Assembly: GCF_030908245.1 (NCBI RefSeq)
Contig: NZ_JAVFJJ010000017.1
Coordinates: 1 to 64,000, forward strand
Direction of reading: 5' to 3'
Source of the DNA: Sinomonas sp. ASV322
GTDB lineage: Bacteria; Actinomycetota; Actinomycetes; Actinomycetales; Micrococcaceae
Length of the DNA: 64,000 bases
Part shown: piece after piece, positions 1-8,635 of the stretch
How positions within the stretch are numbered: position 1 is the first letter of the stretch
Layout: every line of letters starts with the position of its first letter
Made by a program: the position numbers and the translations under genes
Notes under the pieces: model-generated
The model's input: only the letters and a program-made list of their open reading frames with translations
The model's database searches: none
Told to the model about the DNA's origin: nothing

Positions 1-11
1 TGGCGCGGGTC

Positions 12-1523
12 GTGGTGCCCCCAGCCGTGGACCCGTCGGTCTTCGAGGCCTTCGACGGGCTGGGCGCCGAGGCCTGCGAGATCGAGGCCCTGTGGGAGGC
101 GGCGCTTCCGGCGAGGGCGCTCATGGCTCGGGCGCGGGCCGAACGGGCCGAGGAGCTCGTCGCGGAGCTGGAGCGCATCGATGCGGCGCAGGCGCGGCTC
201 GAGGCGCGCAAGGCGATCACCCTCGCAGCGCTCGCCGCCGCCGTGGGAGGGTCCTCGGAGAACCCTGCCCACCGGCTGGACGCCCCCGCCGTGGCCGCGT
301 CGGAGCTGGCCGCGGCCCTGCGGATCTCCCAGCGCACGGCCTCCGCCGCCGTCGCCGAGGCCCTCACCATCACGAACCGCCCCTGGGCGCCGGTGCTCGA
401 GGGCATGTTGTCCGGTGCCCTGCCCCGCCGGCGTGCCGCCGCGATCCTGGACGCCGCCGTGCCCGTCCCCGTGGAACGGCTCGAATTGTTCGCCTCCGAG
501 GCGGTGGCCATCGCCAGCCCGCCCGACCCGGAGGCCATTCCCACCCAGGGGGCACTCAGGCGCCGCTTGCGCCGCCTGGCCGAGAAGCACGCCGAGGAGC
601 CGCTGGAGGTCCGGAAGGAGCGGGCGGGCGCCCACCGGCGGGTCGAGCTCGAGCCGGACCAGGACGGGATGTGCTGGCTGAGCGCCTACCTGCCGCTCGA
701 GGTCGGGGCCGCGATCGACACCCGGCTGCAGGCCATCGCCCGGTCCCTGCAGAGCCCCGAGGAGGAGCGCACAGTCAACCAGCTGCGGGCCGACGCCCTC
801 GCGGACCTCCTCACCGGCCACGGCCATTCCCCGCTCGGAGGGGTGCGCACCGAGCTGATCGTCACCGTCCCGGCCCGCACCCTCGCACGTGGGGCCGCCC
901 CACCGGGGGAGGACGCGCCGGGGGAGGACACACCGGGGGAGGACGCACCGGGGGAGGACGCCCCGGGGGAGATTGTCGGCTACGGGCCGATCGACGCCGA
1001 CGCGGTCAGGCTCCTCGCCGCCGAGGCCGCGACGTGGTCCCGGCTCTACGTCGAGCCGGGCACCGGCACGCCGCTCGCCCTCGGCAGGCGGCGCTACACG
1101 CCCACCCCCGCCATGCGCCGCTTCCTCGGGGCCCGCGACCGGACCTGCCGGTTCCCCGGCTGCGACAAGCCGGCGGCCGCGACGGAAGCTGACCACACCC
1201 GGGAATGGTCCGACGGCGGCGCCACAGCCACGGACAACCTCGCCCTCCTGTGCCCACAGCACCACCGGCTCAAGACACTCGGACACTGGCAGGTCCGCCA
1301 GATCGGCACCGCGAACGACACCCCCGGCGCTCGGGCCAATGCGGGAGTGGCGAGCACCGGCGCCGCGGCCAGTGGAGTGGCCGGTACCGGCGCTGCGGCC
1401 AGTGCCGGCGCTTCGCCCAGCAGCCGGGAGACCTCGCCGCCGCCCGGAACTCTCGAATGGACCGCGCCTTCCGGGCGGAGATACATCACCTATCCCGAAG
1501 GCGATGCGCCGCCGCCCTTCTGA
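12..1523 (+). CDS. DUF222 / HNH endonuclease-like protein (13E12 family), possibly 5'-partial
   Basis: Predicted HNH-type protein of the actinobacterial DUF222 (13E12 repeat) family. These are dispersed multicopy genes whose in vivo role is not settled. The N-terminal two thirds is Ala/Arg/Glu-rich and helical. The HNH module lies near residues 378-430, with two CxxC-type cysteines (CRFPGC), the DHTREW segment and the terminal CPQHHRLK. A 15-bp tandem repeat (903-975) encodes five P-G-E-D-A-like units in the central linker, and the C-terminal tail is Ala/Gly-rich. The reading frame has no stop between base 12 and the window edge, so the GTG at 12 may not be the true start. No link to the flagellar genes downstream. 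Confidence 0.8.
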   Translation: MVPPAVDPSVFEAFDGLGAEACEIEALWEAALPARALMARARAERAEELVAELERIDAAQARLEARKAITLAALAAAVGGSSENPAHRLDAPAVAASELAAALRISQRTASAAVAEALTITNRPWAPVLEGMLSGALPRRRAAAILDAAVPVPVERLELFASEAVAIASPPDPEAIPTQGALRRRLRRLAEKHAEEPLEVRKERAGAHRRVELEPDQDGMCWLSAYLPLEVGAAIDTRLQAIARSLQSPEEERTVNQLRADALADLLTGHGHSPLGGVRTELIVTVPARTLARGAAPPGEDAPGEDTPGEDAPGEDAPGEIVGYGPIDADAVRLLAAEAATWSRLYVEPGTGTPLALGRRRYTPTPAMRRFLGARDRTCRFPGCDKPAAATEADHTREWSDGGATATDNLALLCPQHHRLKTLGHWQVRQIGTANDTPGARANAGVASTGAAASGVAGTGAAASAGASPSSRETSPPPGTLEWTAPSGRRYITYPEGDAPPPF

Positions 1524-1813
1524 TGCGCCAACTTTGACGATGGCAGCTTGATTCAGCACAGGGATCCGTGCCCTGCTCGAAGCGTGGTGGGCAGGGACAC
1601 TGTTGGGCGGGGCACGGTTGGGCCGGGATATGGTGCGGACCGGACCCGCCCGCGCGGACCCGCCCCCGCGGAGGGACCTCGCTGTGGACTCTGACGAGGC
1701 TGACCCGCCGTCCCGGCACGCGGCGATCGACGTCAACGACGTCGCTGCGCGCCTCGCACCGTCGCTCGAACAGGCCCGCGCTGAGGCGCGTGGAGCGTCG
1801 CCCTGGGGCGCAG
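1524..1813. other. Intergenic stretch, no gene recognised
   Basis: About 290 bases lie between the DUF222 gene and the convergent VOC gene. Open frames here are shadows with unnatural composition. I see no clear hairpin terminator or promoter. Confidence 0.5.
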
Positions 1814-2206
1814 TCAGCTGGGCTGAGTGAGGCCGAGCAGATTGCCCTCAGAGTCGTGGAACCACGCAGAGCGTCGCCCACCCATATCGGCAATGCCATT
1901 CACGGTCTTGAGGCCGGGCAGGTCGTACTCCTCGAACCGGACTCCCCTTGAGCGGAGCTCCTCCACCGCAGCCTCGACGTCGTCAGCGGAGAAGGCGACC
2001 TGCGTGTGGTCTCCGCTAGGCTTGCCCGAACTCGGGAAGACGAGCAGCCGACTGCCTCGCCCCAGTTCGTACGTCAGGCCTTGCGCCGTATCCTCGACCG
2101 GGTCGAGGCCCAGCGTCTGAGAATAGAAACGCCGGTCCCGGTCAATGTCTTGAGCCGGCATGGTCGCGTACGCCAGTGCTTGTCCTAGCCTTGTGCTGTT
2201 GGCCAA
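1814..2206 (-). CDS. VOC family (glyoxalase/bleomycin-resistance fold) protein
   Basis: A single-domain vicinal oxygen chelate protein of about 130 residues, the usual size for this family. It has the paired beta-alpha-beta-beta-beta layout, with a D-x-x-R-x-x-x-F-Y helix start near the N-terminus and a terminal F-x-D-x-E-G-N strand carrying the Asp/Glu typical of the last metal-ligand position. Substrate is unknown. I chose the TTG at 2206 because a strong GAAGGAGG ribosome site lies about ten bases upstream. The longer open frame to 2365 adds residues unlike the family. It is transcribed away from the flagellar operon. Confidence 0.75.
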   Translation of the reverse strand: MANSTRLGQALAYATMPAQDIDRDRRFYSQTLGLDPVEDTAQGLTYELGRGSRLLVFPSSGKPSGDHTQVAFSADDVEAAVEELRSRGVRFEEYDLPGLKTVNGIADMGGRRSAWFHDSEGNLLGLTQPS

Positions 2207-2390
2207 GGTCGACTCGCCTCCTTCGGATGCCCCTCGACCAAGATCCCGGCTGCAGAGTAACGCCGCCCAGAAACCCCGACAAGACCGGGCGCACGGAATC
2301 CCGGTCACGTCGTCCGGCATGTGGTCGAAACGTGAGAATCTGTCGCATCCCGCGTCCCTGACCAACGAGATCTCACGCCTCGGGACGCCC

Positions 2391-2417
2391 TAACCGTTCG
2401 CGTCGCGGTGCCGATAG
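2391..2417 (+). promoter_or_regulatory. FliA/WhiG-type (sigma-28) promoter of the first flagellar operon
   Basis: TAAC at 2391-2394, then exactly 15 bases, then GCCGATAG at 2410-2417. This closely matches the WhiG/FliA consensus (TAAA-N15-GCCGATAA). The identical arrangement precedes flbD at 48897. It leaves a leader of roughly 70 bases before flgB. Confidence 0.8.
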
Positions 2418-2492
2418 TCCACTCTGAGCACGGAATGCTCGCCCACTTCTGGCCACGGATCGGCCGGCACGTTCGGACCCAGGCAGGATTGT

Positions 2493-2834
2493 GTGCTCGA
2501 TTCCGTGACCTCCGCTGCGCTCTCGAGCGCCCTCGACGGTCTCTCACTGCGCCAGCAGGCCATCGCGGACAACATCGCGAACGTCAACACGCCTGGCTAC
2601 CACGCCAAGCGGGTCCAGTTCGAGGCCGCCCTCGCCGCCTCGGTCCAGGACGGCAACGGGCACGCGGCCGCGACCACCGCGACGTCGCTCGAGCCCACGC
2701 GGCTCGACGGAAACAACGTGAACCTCGACACCGAGACGCTCTCGAACATCGACACGGTGTTGCGCTACCAGTTCGCGTCGCAGGCCGCGGGCGCCGAGTT
2801 CGCCGGGTTGCGCACGGCGATGCGGACGGCGTGA
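2493..2834 (+). CDS. flgB: Flagellar basal-body rod protein FlgB
   Basis: Proximal rod subunit, exported through the flagellar type III apparatus. The 113-residue protein has the rod/hook N-terminal signature NIANVNTPGYHAK near residues 28-40 and a short C-terminal helical segment, slightly shorter than proteobacterial FlgB. It starts with GTG, and the ribosome site (CAGGATT) is weak. First gene of the operon, downstream of a FliA-type promoter, followed 28 bases later by flgC. Confidence 0.93.
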   Translation: MLDSVTSAALSSALDGLSLRQQAIADNIANVNTPGYHAKRVQFEAALAASVQDGNGHAAATTATSLEPTRLDGNNVNLDTETLSNIDTVLRYQFASQAAGAEFAGLRTAMRTA

Positions 2835-2862
2835 GAGGGGCAATGAGGATGAGGAGCGCCGG

Positions 2863-3258
2863 ATGACCTTCGACACCATCGGCATCGCGGGGACCGCGCT
2901 CACGGTCCACCGCAAGTGGCTCGACGCGATCTCGGACAACCTCGCCAACGTCAACACGGCCGCCCCGACGAGCGGCCCCGCGTTCCAGGCCCGGTACATC
3001 GAGGCGCAGGCCGGGCCCGGCACGAGCGGCGTCTACGTCAAGAGCACCCCCGAGGGCGACGCGACCGGCAGGCTCGTCTACCAGCCGGACAGCCCGCTCG
3101 CCGACAAGGACGGCTACGTCCGCTACCCGGACATCGACCTCAACGAGCAGATGGGAGCGCTCATCATGGCCCAGCGGGGCTACCAGGCCAATGCGCAGGT
3201 CGTGGACCGCGCGCGGGACATCTATGAGGCGGCCCTCCAGATCGGGAAGCAGGCATGA
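2863..3258 (+). CDS. flgC: Flagellar basal-body rod protein FlgC
   Basis: Rod protein, 131 residues. It carries the N-terminal rod motif DNLANVNT near residues 24-31 and the C-terminal Flg_bbr segment MAQRGYQANAQVVDRARD that mediates axial subunit packing. Ribosome site GAGGAG precedes the ATG. The stop overlaps the fliE start (ATGA), implying translational coupling. Confidence 0.95.
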   Translation: MTFDTIGIAGTALTVHRKWLDAISDNLANVNTAAPTSGPAFQARYIEAQAGPGTSGVYVKSTPEGDATGRLVYQPDSPLADKDGYVRYPDIDLNEQMGALIMAQRGYQANAQVVDRARDIYEAALQIGKQA

Positions 3259-3572
3259 GCGTCGCACCCGTCGGCTCGATTGGCTCGGCCGTCGCCGGAG
3301 TCGCCGCGCCTACCGTGCAACAGACGACGACGGCGGGCGCCGGGGCTTCCAGCGGCGACTTCGCCGCGAGCCTCGCCGGCGCCGTCGACCACCTCCAGCA
3401 GCTCCAGTCGGCGTCGAACCAGCTCGCGGTCCAGGCCGTCACGGGCAACCTCGACGACATCCACCGGGCGACCCTCGCCGCGACACGCGCCCAGGTGACC
3501 TTCGAACTCGCGGCCGCCGTGCGCAACAAGGGCGTCGACGCGTTCAACGAGATCATGAGGATGCAGGGCTGA
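3255..3572 (+). CDS. fliE: Flagellar hook-basal body complex protein FliE
   Basis: Small exported protein that joins the MS ring to the rod. It has 105 residues, an Ala-rich N-terminus and the conserved C-terminal helix containing VRNKGVDAFNEIMRMQ. Overlaps flgC by four bases and fliF by one. Confidence 0.93.
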   Translation: MSVAPVGSIGSAVAGVAAPTVQQTTTAGAGASSGDFAASLAGAVDHLQQLQSASNQLAVQAVTGNLDDIHRATLAATRAQVTFELAAAVRNKGVDAFNEIMRMQG

Positions 3573-5206
3573 TGCCGCCGTTCGCAACCGCCGGGTTCCG
3601 CCGTTTCGCCGCAACCGTCAAGGGCTTCACGGTCGGCCAGCGGACCGTCGCGATCATCGGGCTCGCGGTTCTCGCCCTCGGCTCGGCCGCCCTCGTTTCG
3701 TGGCTCACGAAGCCGAACTACGTGCCGCTCTTCACGGGCCTTCAGAGCTCGGACGCGAGCGCGGTCGTGCAGCAGCTCGGCAAGGACAACGTGCCCTACG
3801 AGCTGGCCGACGGCGGCGCCACGGTCCTCGTCCCGCAGGACAAGGTGTACGACGAGCGGCTTAAGGCGGCCTCCGCTGGCCTTCCCGCGGCCCCGGCCAC
3901 AGGGTATTCGCTGCTTGACAAGATGGGCGTGACGTCCTCGGAGTTCCAGCAGAACGTCACGTACAAGCGGGCCATCGAGGGCGAGCTCGGCACGACCATC
4001 TCTCATCTCGACGGCGTCCGGGCTGCGACCGTGCAGCTCGCGATCCCCGAGAAGACGGTCTTCACGTCCCAGCAGCAGGACCCGACCGCGTCCGTCTTCG
4101 TCCAGACCCAGCCGGGCACGACTCTCGCGAGCGACAAGGTCGACGCGATCGTTCACCTCACGTCGGCGGCCGTCCACGGGCTCAAGCCGGCCAACGTCTC
4201 GGTCGTGGACTCGCAGGGGAACGTGCTCTCGGCGGTGGGGACCGGGACGTCCAGAAGCGGCACGAAGCAGGCCGCGGACTACCAGCAGCGGACGCAGGCC
4301 GCCGTCCAGGCCGTGCTCGATCGCGTGCTCGGCCCGGGCAACGCGACGGTCGCGGTGATTCCGGACATCAACCAGGAGTCCGCGCAGCAGAAGTCGGAGA
4401 CGTTCTCGAGCTCCAAGGACACGGCCCCGCTGAGCCAGTCGTCCAAGACCGAGAAGTACACGGGAAGCGGGGGCTCGGGGGCGTCGGGCGTGCTCGGGCC
4501 GGACAACATCGCGGTCCCGTCGGGTGGGGGACCGACGGCGGCGGGCGGCGTGGGTGGGACAGGGGGTGGCACCTACGACTCGACGACGGACACTCGCGAC
4601 AACGCGATCAACAAGGTGACCGAGGACCGTACGGTTCCCGCGGGCGCGCTCAAGCGCCAGTCGGTCTCGGTCGCGGTCAACCAGGCGGCTGCGAACGGCC
4701 TCAACCTCCAGAACCTCAACGCGCTCGTCTCCGCCGCGGCCGGCATCGACACGGCCCGCGGGGACGTCCTCTCGATGCAGGTCGTTCCGTTCAGCACGGC
4801 GTCCGCGGACCAGGCCAAGGCCGCGCTCGCCCAGGCCCAGGCCGACGACGCCGCGAAGGCGCAGGCAGCCATGTGGACGAACATCATGTGGGCGGCGATC
4901 GCGCTGCTCGCGATCCTCGCGGGGGCGCTGCTGATGTGGCTGCGATCCCGCCGCGGGACGGTCCGCGAGCCGCTCGACGTGGGGGCGAGCATCGTGTTCG
5001 ACGAGATCGAAGAGCCCATCGCGATCGAGGCTCCGGCCACGGCGGCGCTGCCGGTCGCGGAACACCTCCCCGCCCTCCCCGACCCCGCCGCCGAGGTGCT
5101 CGACGCCGAGCGGCGCCGTGCCCAGATCGACCGCCTCGGTGCGACGGATCCGCAGAAGACGGCCGAGTACCTACGCGGCCTCATGGACGAGAGGCAGCCG
5201 GTATGA
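3572..5206 (+). CDS. fliF: Flagellar MS-ring protein FliF
   Basis: Forms the membrane ring that houses the export gate and anchors the C ring. The start is the ATG at 3572 (TGATG junction with fliE), giving 544 residues; the longer open frame to 3191 lies over fliE. TM1 is near residues 24-45. The YscJ/FliF ring-building domain contains the LFTGLQ and LDKMG segments, followed by a Gly/Ser-rich periplasmic loop. TM2 is near 437-457. The C-terminal tail ending DPQKTAEYLRGLMDE is the FliG-binding region. Confidence 0.96.
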   Translation: MPPFATAGFRRFAATVKGFTVGQRTVAIIGLAVLALGSAALVSWLTKPNYVPLFTGLQSSDASAVVQQLGKDNVPYELADGGATVLVPQDKVYDERLKAASAGLPAAPATGYSLLDKMGVTSSEFQQNVTYKRAIEGELGTTISHLDGVRAATVQLAIPEKTVFTSQQQDPTASVFVQTQPGTTLASDKVDAIVHLTSAAVHGLKPANVSVVDSQGNVLSAVGTGTSRSGTKQAADYQQRTQAAVQAVLDRVLGPGNATVAVIPDINQESAQQKSETFSSSKDTAPLSQSSKTEKYTGSGGSGASGVLGPDNIAVPSGGGPTAAGGVGGTGGGTYDSTTDTRDNAINKVTEDRTVPAGALKRQSVSVAVNQAAANGLNLQNLNALVSAAAGIDTARGDVLSMQVVPFSTASADQAKAALAQAQADDAAKAQAAMWTNIMWAAIALLAILAGALLMWLRSRRGTVREPLDVGASIVFDEIEEPIAIEAPATAALPVAEHLPALPDPAAEVLDAERRRAQIDRLGATDPQKTAEYLRGLMDERQPV

Positions 5207-6222
5207 GCCCCGCGGCGACGCTCACGGGGACGCAGAAGGTCGCCATCGTCCTCATGCAGATGAGCCCTGCGAACGCGGCGAAGGTCATGGCGCAGTTCAG
5301 CGAGTCCGAGGCCGAGGATGTCGCGGCCGAGATCGTGCGGCTGAGCCGCGTCGATTCGGCCGTCTCCGAGGAGGTCATCGCGGAGTTCCACGAGATCGCG
5401 GTCGCGGGACGGCGCACGACGCGCGGCGGGCGCGAGCTTGCGGCGGGGCTCCTCGAGTCCTCGTTCGGGGCGGACCGCGCCGCCGGCGTCCTGGACCGTC
5501 TCGCCTCGACGATGGCGGGCAAGTCTTTCGAGTTCCTCGAGTCCGTGGACCCGTCCCAGCTGCTCACCCTCCTCGACGGCGAGCTCCCCGAGACGATCGC
5601 GCTCGTCCTCGCGCATCTGCGTCCGGACAGGGCCTCCGCCGTCATGGCGGGCCTCGGCGAAGGCCAGGCGATCGACGTCGCCCAGGCCCTCGCGACGATG
5701 GGCGCCGCGACCCCCGAGGCCGTGAGCATCGTCGCCGAGAGCCTCCGGGCGCGCACTGGCGTGGCGCTTGCGCCCGGGCGGCGTCAGGTCGAGGTCATGG
5801 GCGGCGTCCAGCCCCTCGTGGACATCATCAATCGCTCCGACATCTCGACCGAGCGGACGGTCCTCGACGGCCTCCACGAACGCGACCCCGAGCTCGCCGA
5901 GGAGGTCCGTTCGAAGATGCTCACATTCGCGGACATCGTCAAGCTCGAGCGGCGCGACATCCAGCAGATCCTCCGTGGGGTCGACGCCGGCGTCCTCGCC
6001 CGGGCGATGAAGGGGGCGGCGCAGCCGGTGCTCGACGCGATCAACGGCAACGTCTCCGATCGCAACCGCGAGATCCTCCAGTCCGAGATCGCCGCCGTCG
6101 GTCCGGTCCGCGCGTCCGAGGTGCAGGAGGCCCGCGCGTCGATCGTCCGGGCCATCCGCGAGCTGGAAGCGTCGGGCACGATCACCGTCCGCCGCGGGGA
6201 GGAGGACGACTTTGTCTACTGA
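5203..6222 (+). CDS. fliG: Flagellar motor switch protein FliG
   Basis: Torque-bearing C-ring protein between FliF and FliM. It has 339 residues from the ATG at 5203, which overlaps the fliF stop (ATGA). The N-terminal domain binds FliF. The middle domain contains an EHPQ-equivalent region near LPETIALVLAHLRPDRA. The C-terminal charged-helix domain includes MLTFADIVKLERRDIQQIL. Normal family length. Confidence 0.96.
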   Translation: MSPAATLTGTQKVAIVLMQMSPANAAKVMAQFSESEAEDVAAEIVRLSRVDSAVSEEVIAEFHEIAVAGRRTTRGGRELAAGLLESSFGADRAAGVLDRLASTMAGKSFEFLESVDPSQLLTLLDGELPETIALVLAHLRPDRASAVMAGLGEGQAIDVAQALATMGAATPEAVSIVAESLRARTGVALAPGRRQVEVMGGVQPLVDIINRSDISTERTVLDGLHERDPELAEEVRSKMLTFADIVKLERRDIQQILRGVDAGVLARAMKGAAQPVLDAINGNVSDRNREILQSEIAAVGPVRASEVQEARASIVRAIRELEASGTITVRRGEEDDFVY

Positions 6223-6847
6223 GCTTTTTTCCGCGCTTCGCACGGAGGTTCGGCCCGTCGTGTTTCCCGCGCTGCGTGCGCCTGGCGAGGCCGAGGGCTT
6301 CACGCGCGGCCATGCGGCCGGCTACGCAGCGGGGCTGCGCCGTGCCGAGGCCGAGGCGCGTGCGCGGCGCGACCAGCACGAGGCGGAGCTCGCCGGCGTC
6401 CTCGCGGCGGGTCGCGAGCGGGTTGAGCGGGCGGTCGCCGTCCTCGACACGGCGGCGGACGCCCTCGCGCGGCGCGTAACCCCGGTCCTCGCGGAGGCCG
6501 AAGCGCAGCTCGCCGCGGCCGCCGTCGCCCTCGCCGAAGCGGTCATCGCACATGAGCTGACCGACGCGCCGCGGGGCGCGAAGCTCGCGCTCGCCCGGGC
6601 GCTCTCGGGAGCCGATGCCGCAGACGTCGTCGGCGTGCGGCTGCACCCCGAGGACCTCGAGCTCCTTGCGAGTCTTGGGGGCGACGCCGAGGCGCGCCCC
6701 GGCGTCGCGCTCGTCGCGGACCCCACGCTCGCGCGCGGCGACGCCGTGGCCGCGTATCCCGACGGAGAGCTCGACGCGCGCATCGCGACCGCCCTCGCAC
6801 GCGCGGTCGAGGCGCTCACCGAAGAGTGCGCGGGGGAGCGCGCATGA
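6212..6847 (+). CDS. fliH: Flagellar assembly protein FliH (stator of the export ATPase)
   Basis: Peripheral export-apparatus protein that holds the ATPase FliI. The 211-residue protein is Ala/Glu/Arg-rich, with an early coiled-coil region (GFTRGHAAGYAAGLRRAEAEAR) and a C-terminal V-type ATPase E-subunit-like region. It starts with TTG, placed just after a GGAGGAGG ribosome site that lies inside fliG, and overlaps fliG by 11 bases. Identified mainly by position and composition. Confidence 0.82.
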   Translation: MSTELFSALRTEVRPVVFPALRAPGEAEGFTRGHAAGYAAGLRRAEAEARARRDQHEAELAGVLAAGRERVERAVAVLDTAADALARRVTPVLAEAEAQLAAAAVALAEAVIAHELTDAPRGAKLALARALSGADAADVVGVRLHPEDLELLASLGGDAEARPGVALVADPTLARGDAVAAYPDGELDARIATALARAVEALTEECAGERA

Positions 6848-6860
6848 GGGGGCTGGTCTC

Positions 6861-8171
6861 ATGAAAGGTCTGGCCGCCGCGATCGAGGCCGCGGCGCCCG
6901 AGCGCGCCGGGGTGGTCACGTCGGTGCTGGGGCTCGGGCTTGAGACGGCCGGGCTGCCGTGCGCGGTCGGCGACCTCGTCGTCGTGACGAACGACGACGG
7001 CGCCTTCACCGAGGCGGAGGTCGTCGCCTCCACGCGGGGCCGGGCCACGTGCATGCCGCTCGGCAGCATGGCCGGCCTCCGCCCGGGCGACCCCGTCCGC
7101 GCGCGGCGGGGTGGCGCCGTCGTCCCCACGGGGGCGGGCCTGCTCGGCCGGGTGCTCGACGGCCTGGGCCGGCCCATCGACGGGAAGGGGCCGCTCGCCG
7201 CCGTCGAACGCGTCCCGCTCGACCGCGAGGCGCCCCGCGCGATGGCCCGCGCCCGCATCGACTCCCCGCTCGAGACCGGGGTGCGCGCGATCGACGCCCT
7301 CGCGACCCTCGGCCGCGGCCAGCGGCTCGGCCTCTTCGCGGGGTCGGGCGTGGGCAAGTCGTCGCTCCTGTCGATGATCGCGCGCGGCACGGAGGCGGAG
7401 GTCTCCGTCATCGCGCTCGTGGGCGAGCGTGGACGCGAAGTCCGCGAATTCCTCGAGGACGACCTCGGCCCCGGGGGGCTCGCGCGCTCGGTCGTCGTCG
7501 TCGCGACGTCCGACGAGCCCGCCCTCATGCGCCGCCGCGCCGCGTTCACGGCGACCCGCATCGCCGAATCGTTCCGTGACCGCGGCGCCCACGCGCTGCT
7601 CATGATGGACTCGCTCACGCGCGTGGCGATGGCGCAGCGCGAGATCGGGCTGTCCGCCGGCGAGCCGCCCGCGACGCGCGGCTACCCGCCGTCGACCTTT
7701 GCTCTGCTCGCCCGGCTCCTCGAACGCGCGGGCACCGCCGAGGCTGGTTCCGTGACGGGCATCTACACCGTCCTCGTCGACGGCGACGACCACAACGAGC
7801 CGATCGCGGACGCCGCCCGCTCGATCCTCGACGGCCACGTGGTCCTCGACCGGAAGCTTGCCGTCATGGGCCATTACCCGCCGATCGACGTGCTCGGCTC
7901 GGTCTCGCGCGTCGCGTCGAAGGTCACTCCGCCCGAGCGTATCGAGCTCGCCGCGGCGCTTCGCCGCGTGCTCGCGGCACGCAAGGCCGCGCAGGACCTC
8001 ATCGACGTCGGCGCCTACCAGCGCGGGAGCAACCCGCTCGTCGACGCGGCCCTCGCCCACGAGGCCGAGATCGATGCCTTCCTCCGCCAGCGCCTCGACG
8101 ACCAGACGCCGGGTCCCGAGGCCTGGGAACGGCTCGCCCGGCTCACCACGATCCTTGGAGGTGCACGATGA
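6861..8171 (+). CDS. fliI: Flagellum-specific ATPase FliI
   Basis: Hexameric ATPase that energises and orders type III export. It has 436 residues from the ATG at 6861; a longer open frame upstream lies over fliH. Walker A GSGVGKSS is near residues 160-167 and the Walker B-type segment HALLMMDSLTR follows. The beta-barrel N-domain and the T3SS-specific GYPPSTF motif are present. Stop overlaps the fliJ start by four bases. Confidence 0.97.
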   Translation: MKGLAAAIEAAAPERAGVVTSVLGLGLETAGLPCAVGDLVVVTNDDGAFTEAEVVASTRGRATCMPLGSMAGLRPGDPVRARRGGAVVPTGAGLLGRVLDGLGRPIDGKGPLAAVERVPLDREAPRAMARARIDSPLETGVRAIDALATLGRGQRLGLFAGSGVGKSSLLSMIARGTEAEVSVIALVGERGREVREFLEDDLGPGGLARSVVVVATSDEPALMRRRAAFTATRIAESFRDRGAHALLMMDSLTRVAMAQREIGLSAGEPPATRGYPPSTFALLARLLERAGTAEAGSVTGIYTVLVDGDDHNEPIADAARSILDGHVVLDRKLAVMGHYPPIDVLGSVSRVASKVTPPERIELAAALRRVLAARKAAQDLIDVGAYQRGSNPLVDAALAHEAEIDAFLRQRLDDQTPGPEAWERLARLTTILGGAR

Positions 8172-8635
8172 CCCCCTCATTCCCCCTCGCGGGGCTACTG
8201 CGGCTGCGCCGCCTCGAGCAGGACCAGGCGGCCGCGCGCTTCGGCGCCGCCAACGCGCGGGTCCGGGCGCTGTCGACGCGCGAGGACGCGGCGAGGTCAG
8301 ACTCCGAGCGGATCGCGTCTGACGTCGACGGCGCGGCGGCGCTGCGTGCGATCGCCGCAGCGCGGGCCTCGTCGCTCGGCATGCTCGCCGAGCTTCATGC
8401 GCTCGCCGACGTCGCCGACGCCGAACGCGACGAGGCGCTCCTCGAGTTCGGGACGGCCCGCGCCCGCACGATCGGGCTCGAGAAGCTCGAGGCCCGGCAC
8501 GCCGCCGCCCTCGCCGCGGCAGACCTCGCGGCCGAACAGGGCGTCCTGGACGACCTCGGGTCCGGCGCGCTCCGGCGCGAGAGCCCCGATCCCCGCGGGC
8601 AGGACCTCAGCGGGCGCGGGATGGTGGCGCCGTGA
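8168..8635 (+). CDS. fliJ: Flagellar export protein FliJ-like
   Basis: Small coiled-coil protein between fliI and the NlpC/P60 gene, the usual place of fliJ, which forms the central stalk of the export ATPase. It has 155 residues, no membrane segment, and is rich in Ala, Arg, Glu and Leu with long predicted helices. Sequence conservation in this family is weak, so the call rests on position, length and coiled-coil character. Confidence 0.75.
   Translation: MTPSFPLAGLLRLRRLEQDQAAARFGAANARVRALSTREDAARSDSERIASDVDGAAALRAIAAARASSLGMLAELHALADVADAERDEALLEFGTARARTIGLEKLEARHAAALAAADLAAEQGVLDDLGSGALRRESPDPRGQDLSGRGMVAP

Noticed and set aside
3164-5065. Long minus-strand open frame opposite fliF
   Set aside because: Shadow frame with unnatural composition over a certain fliF.
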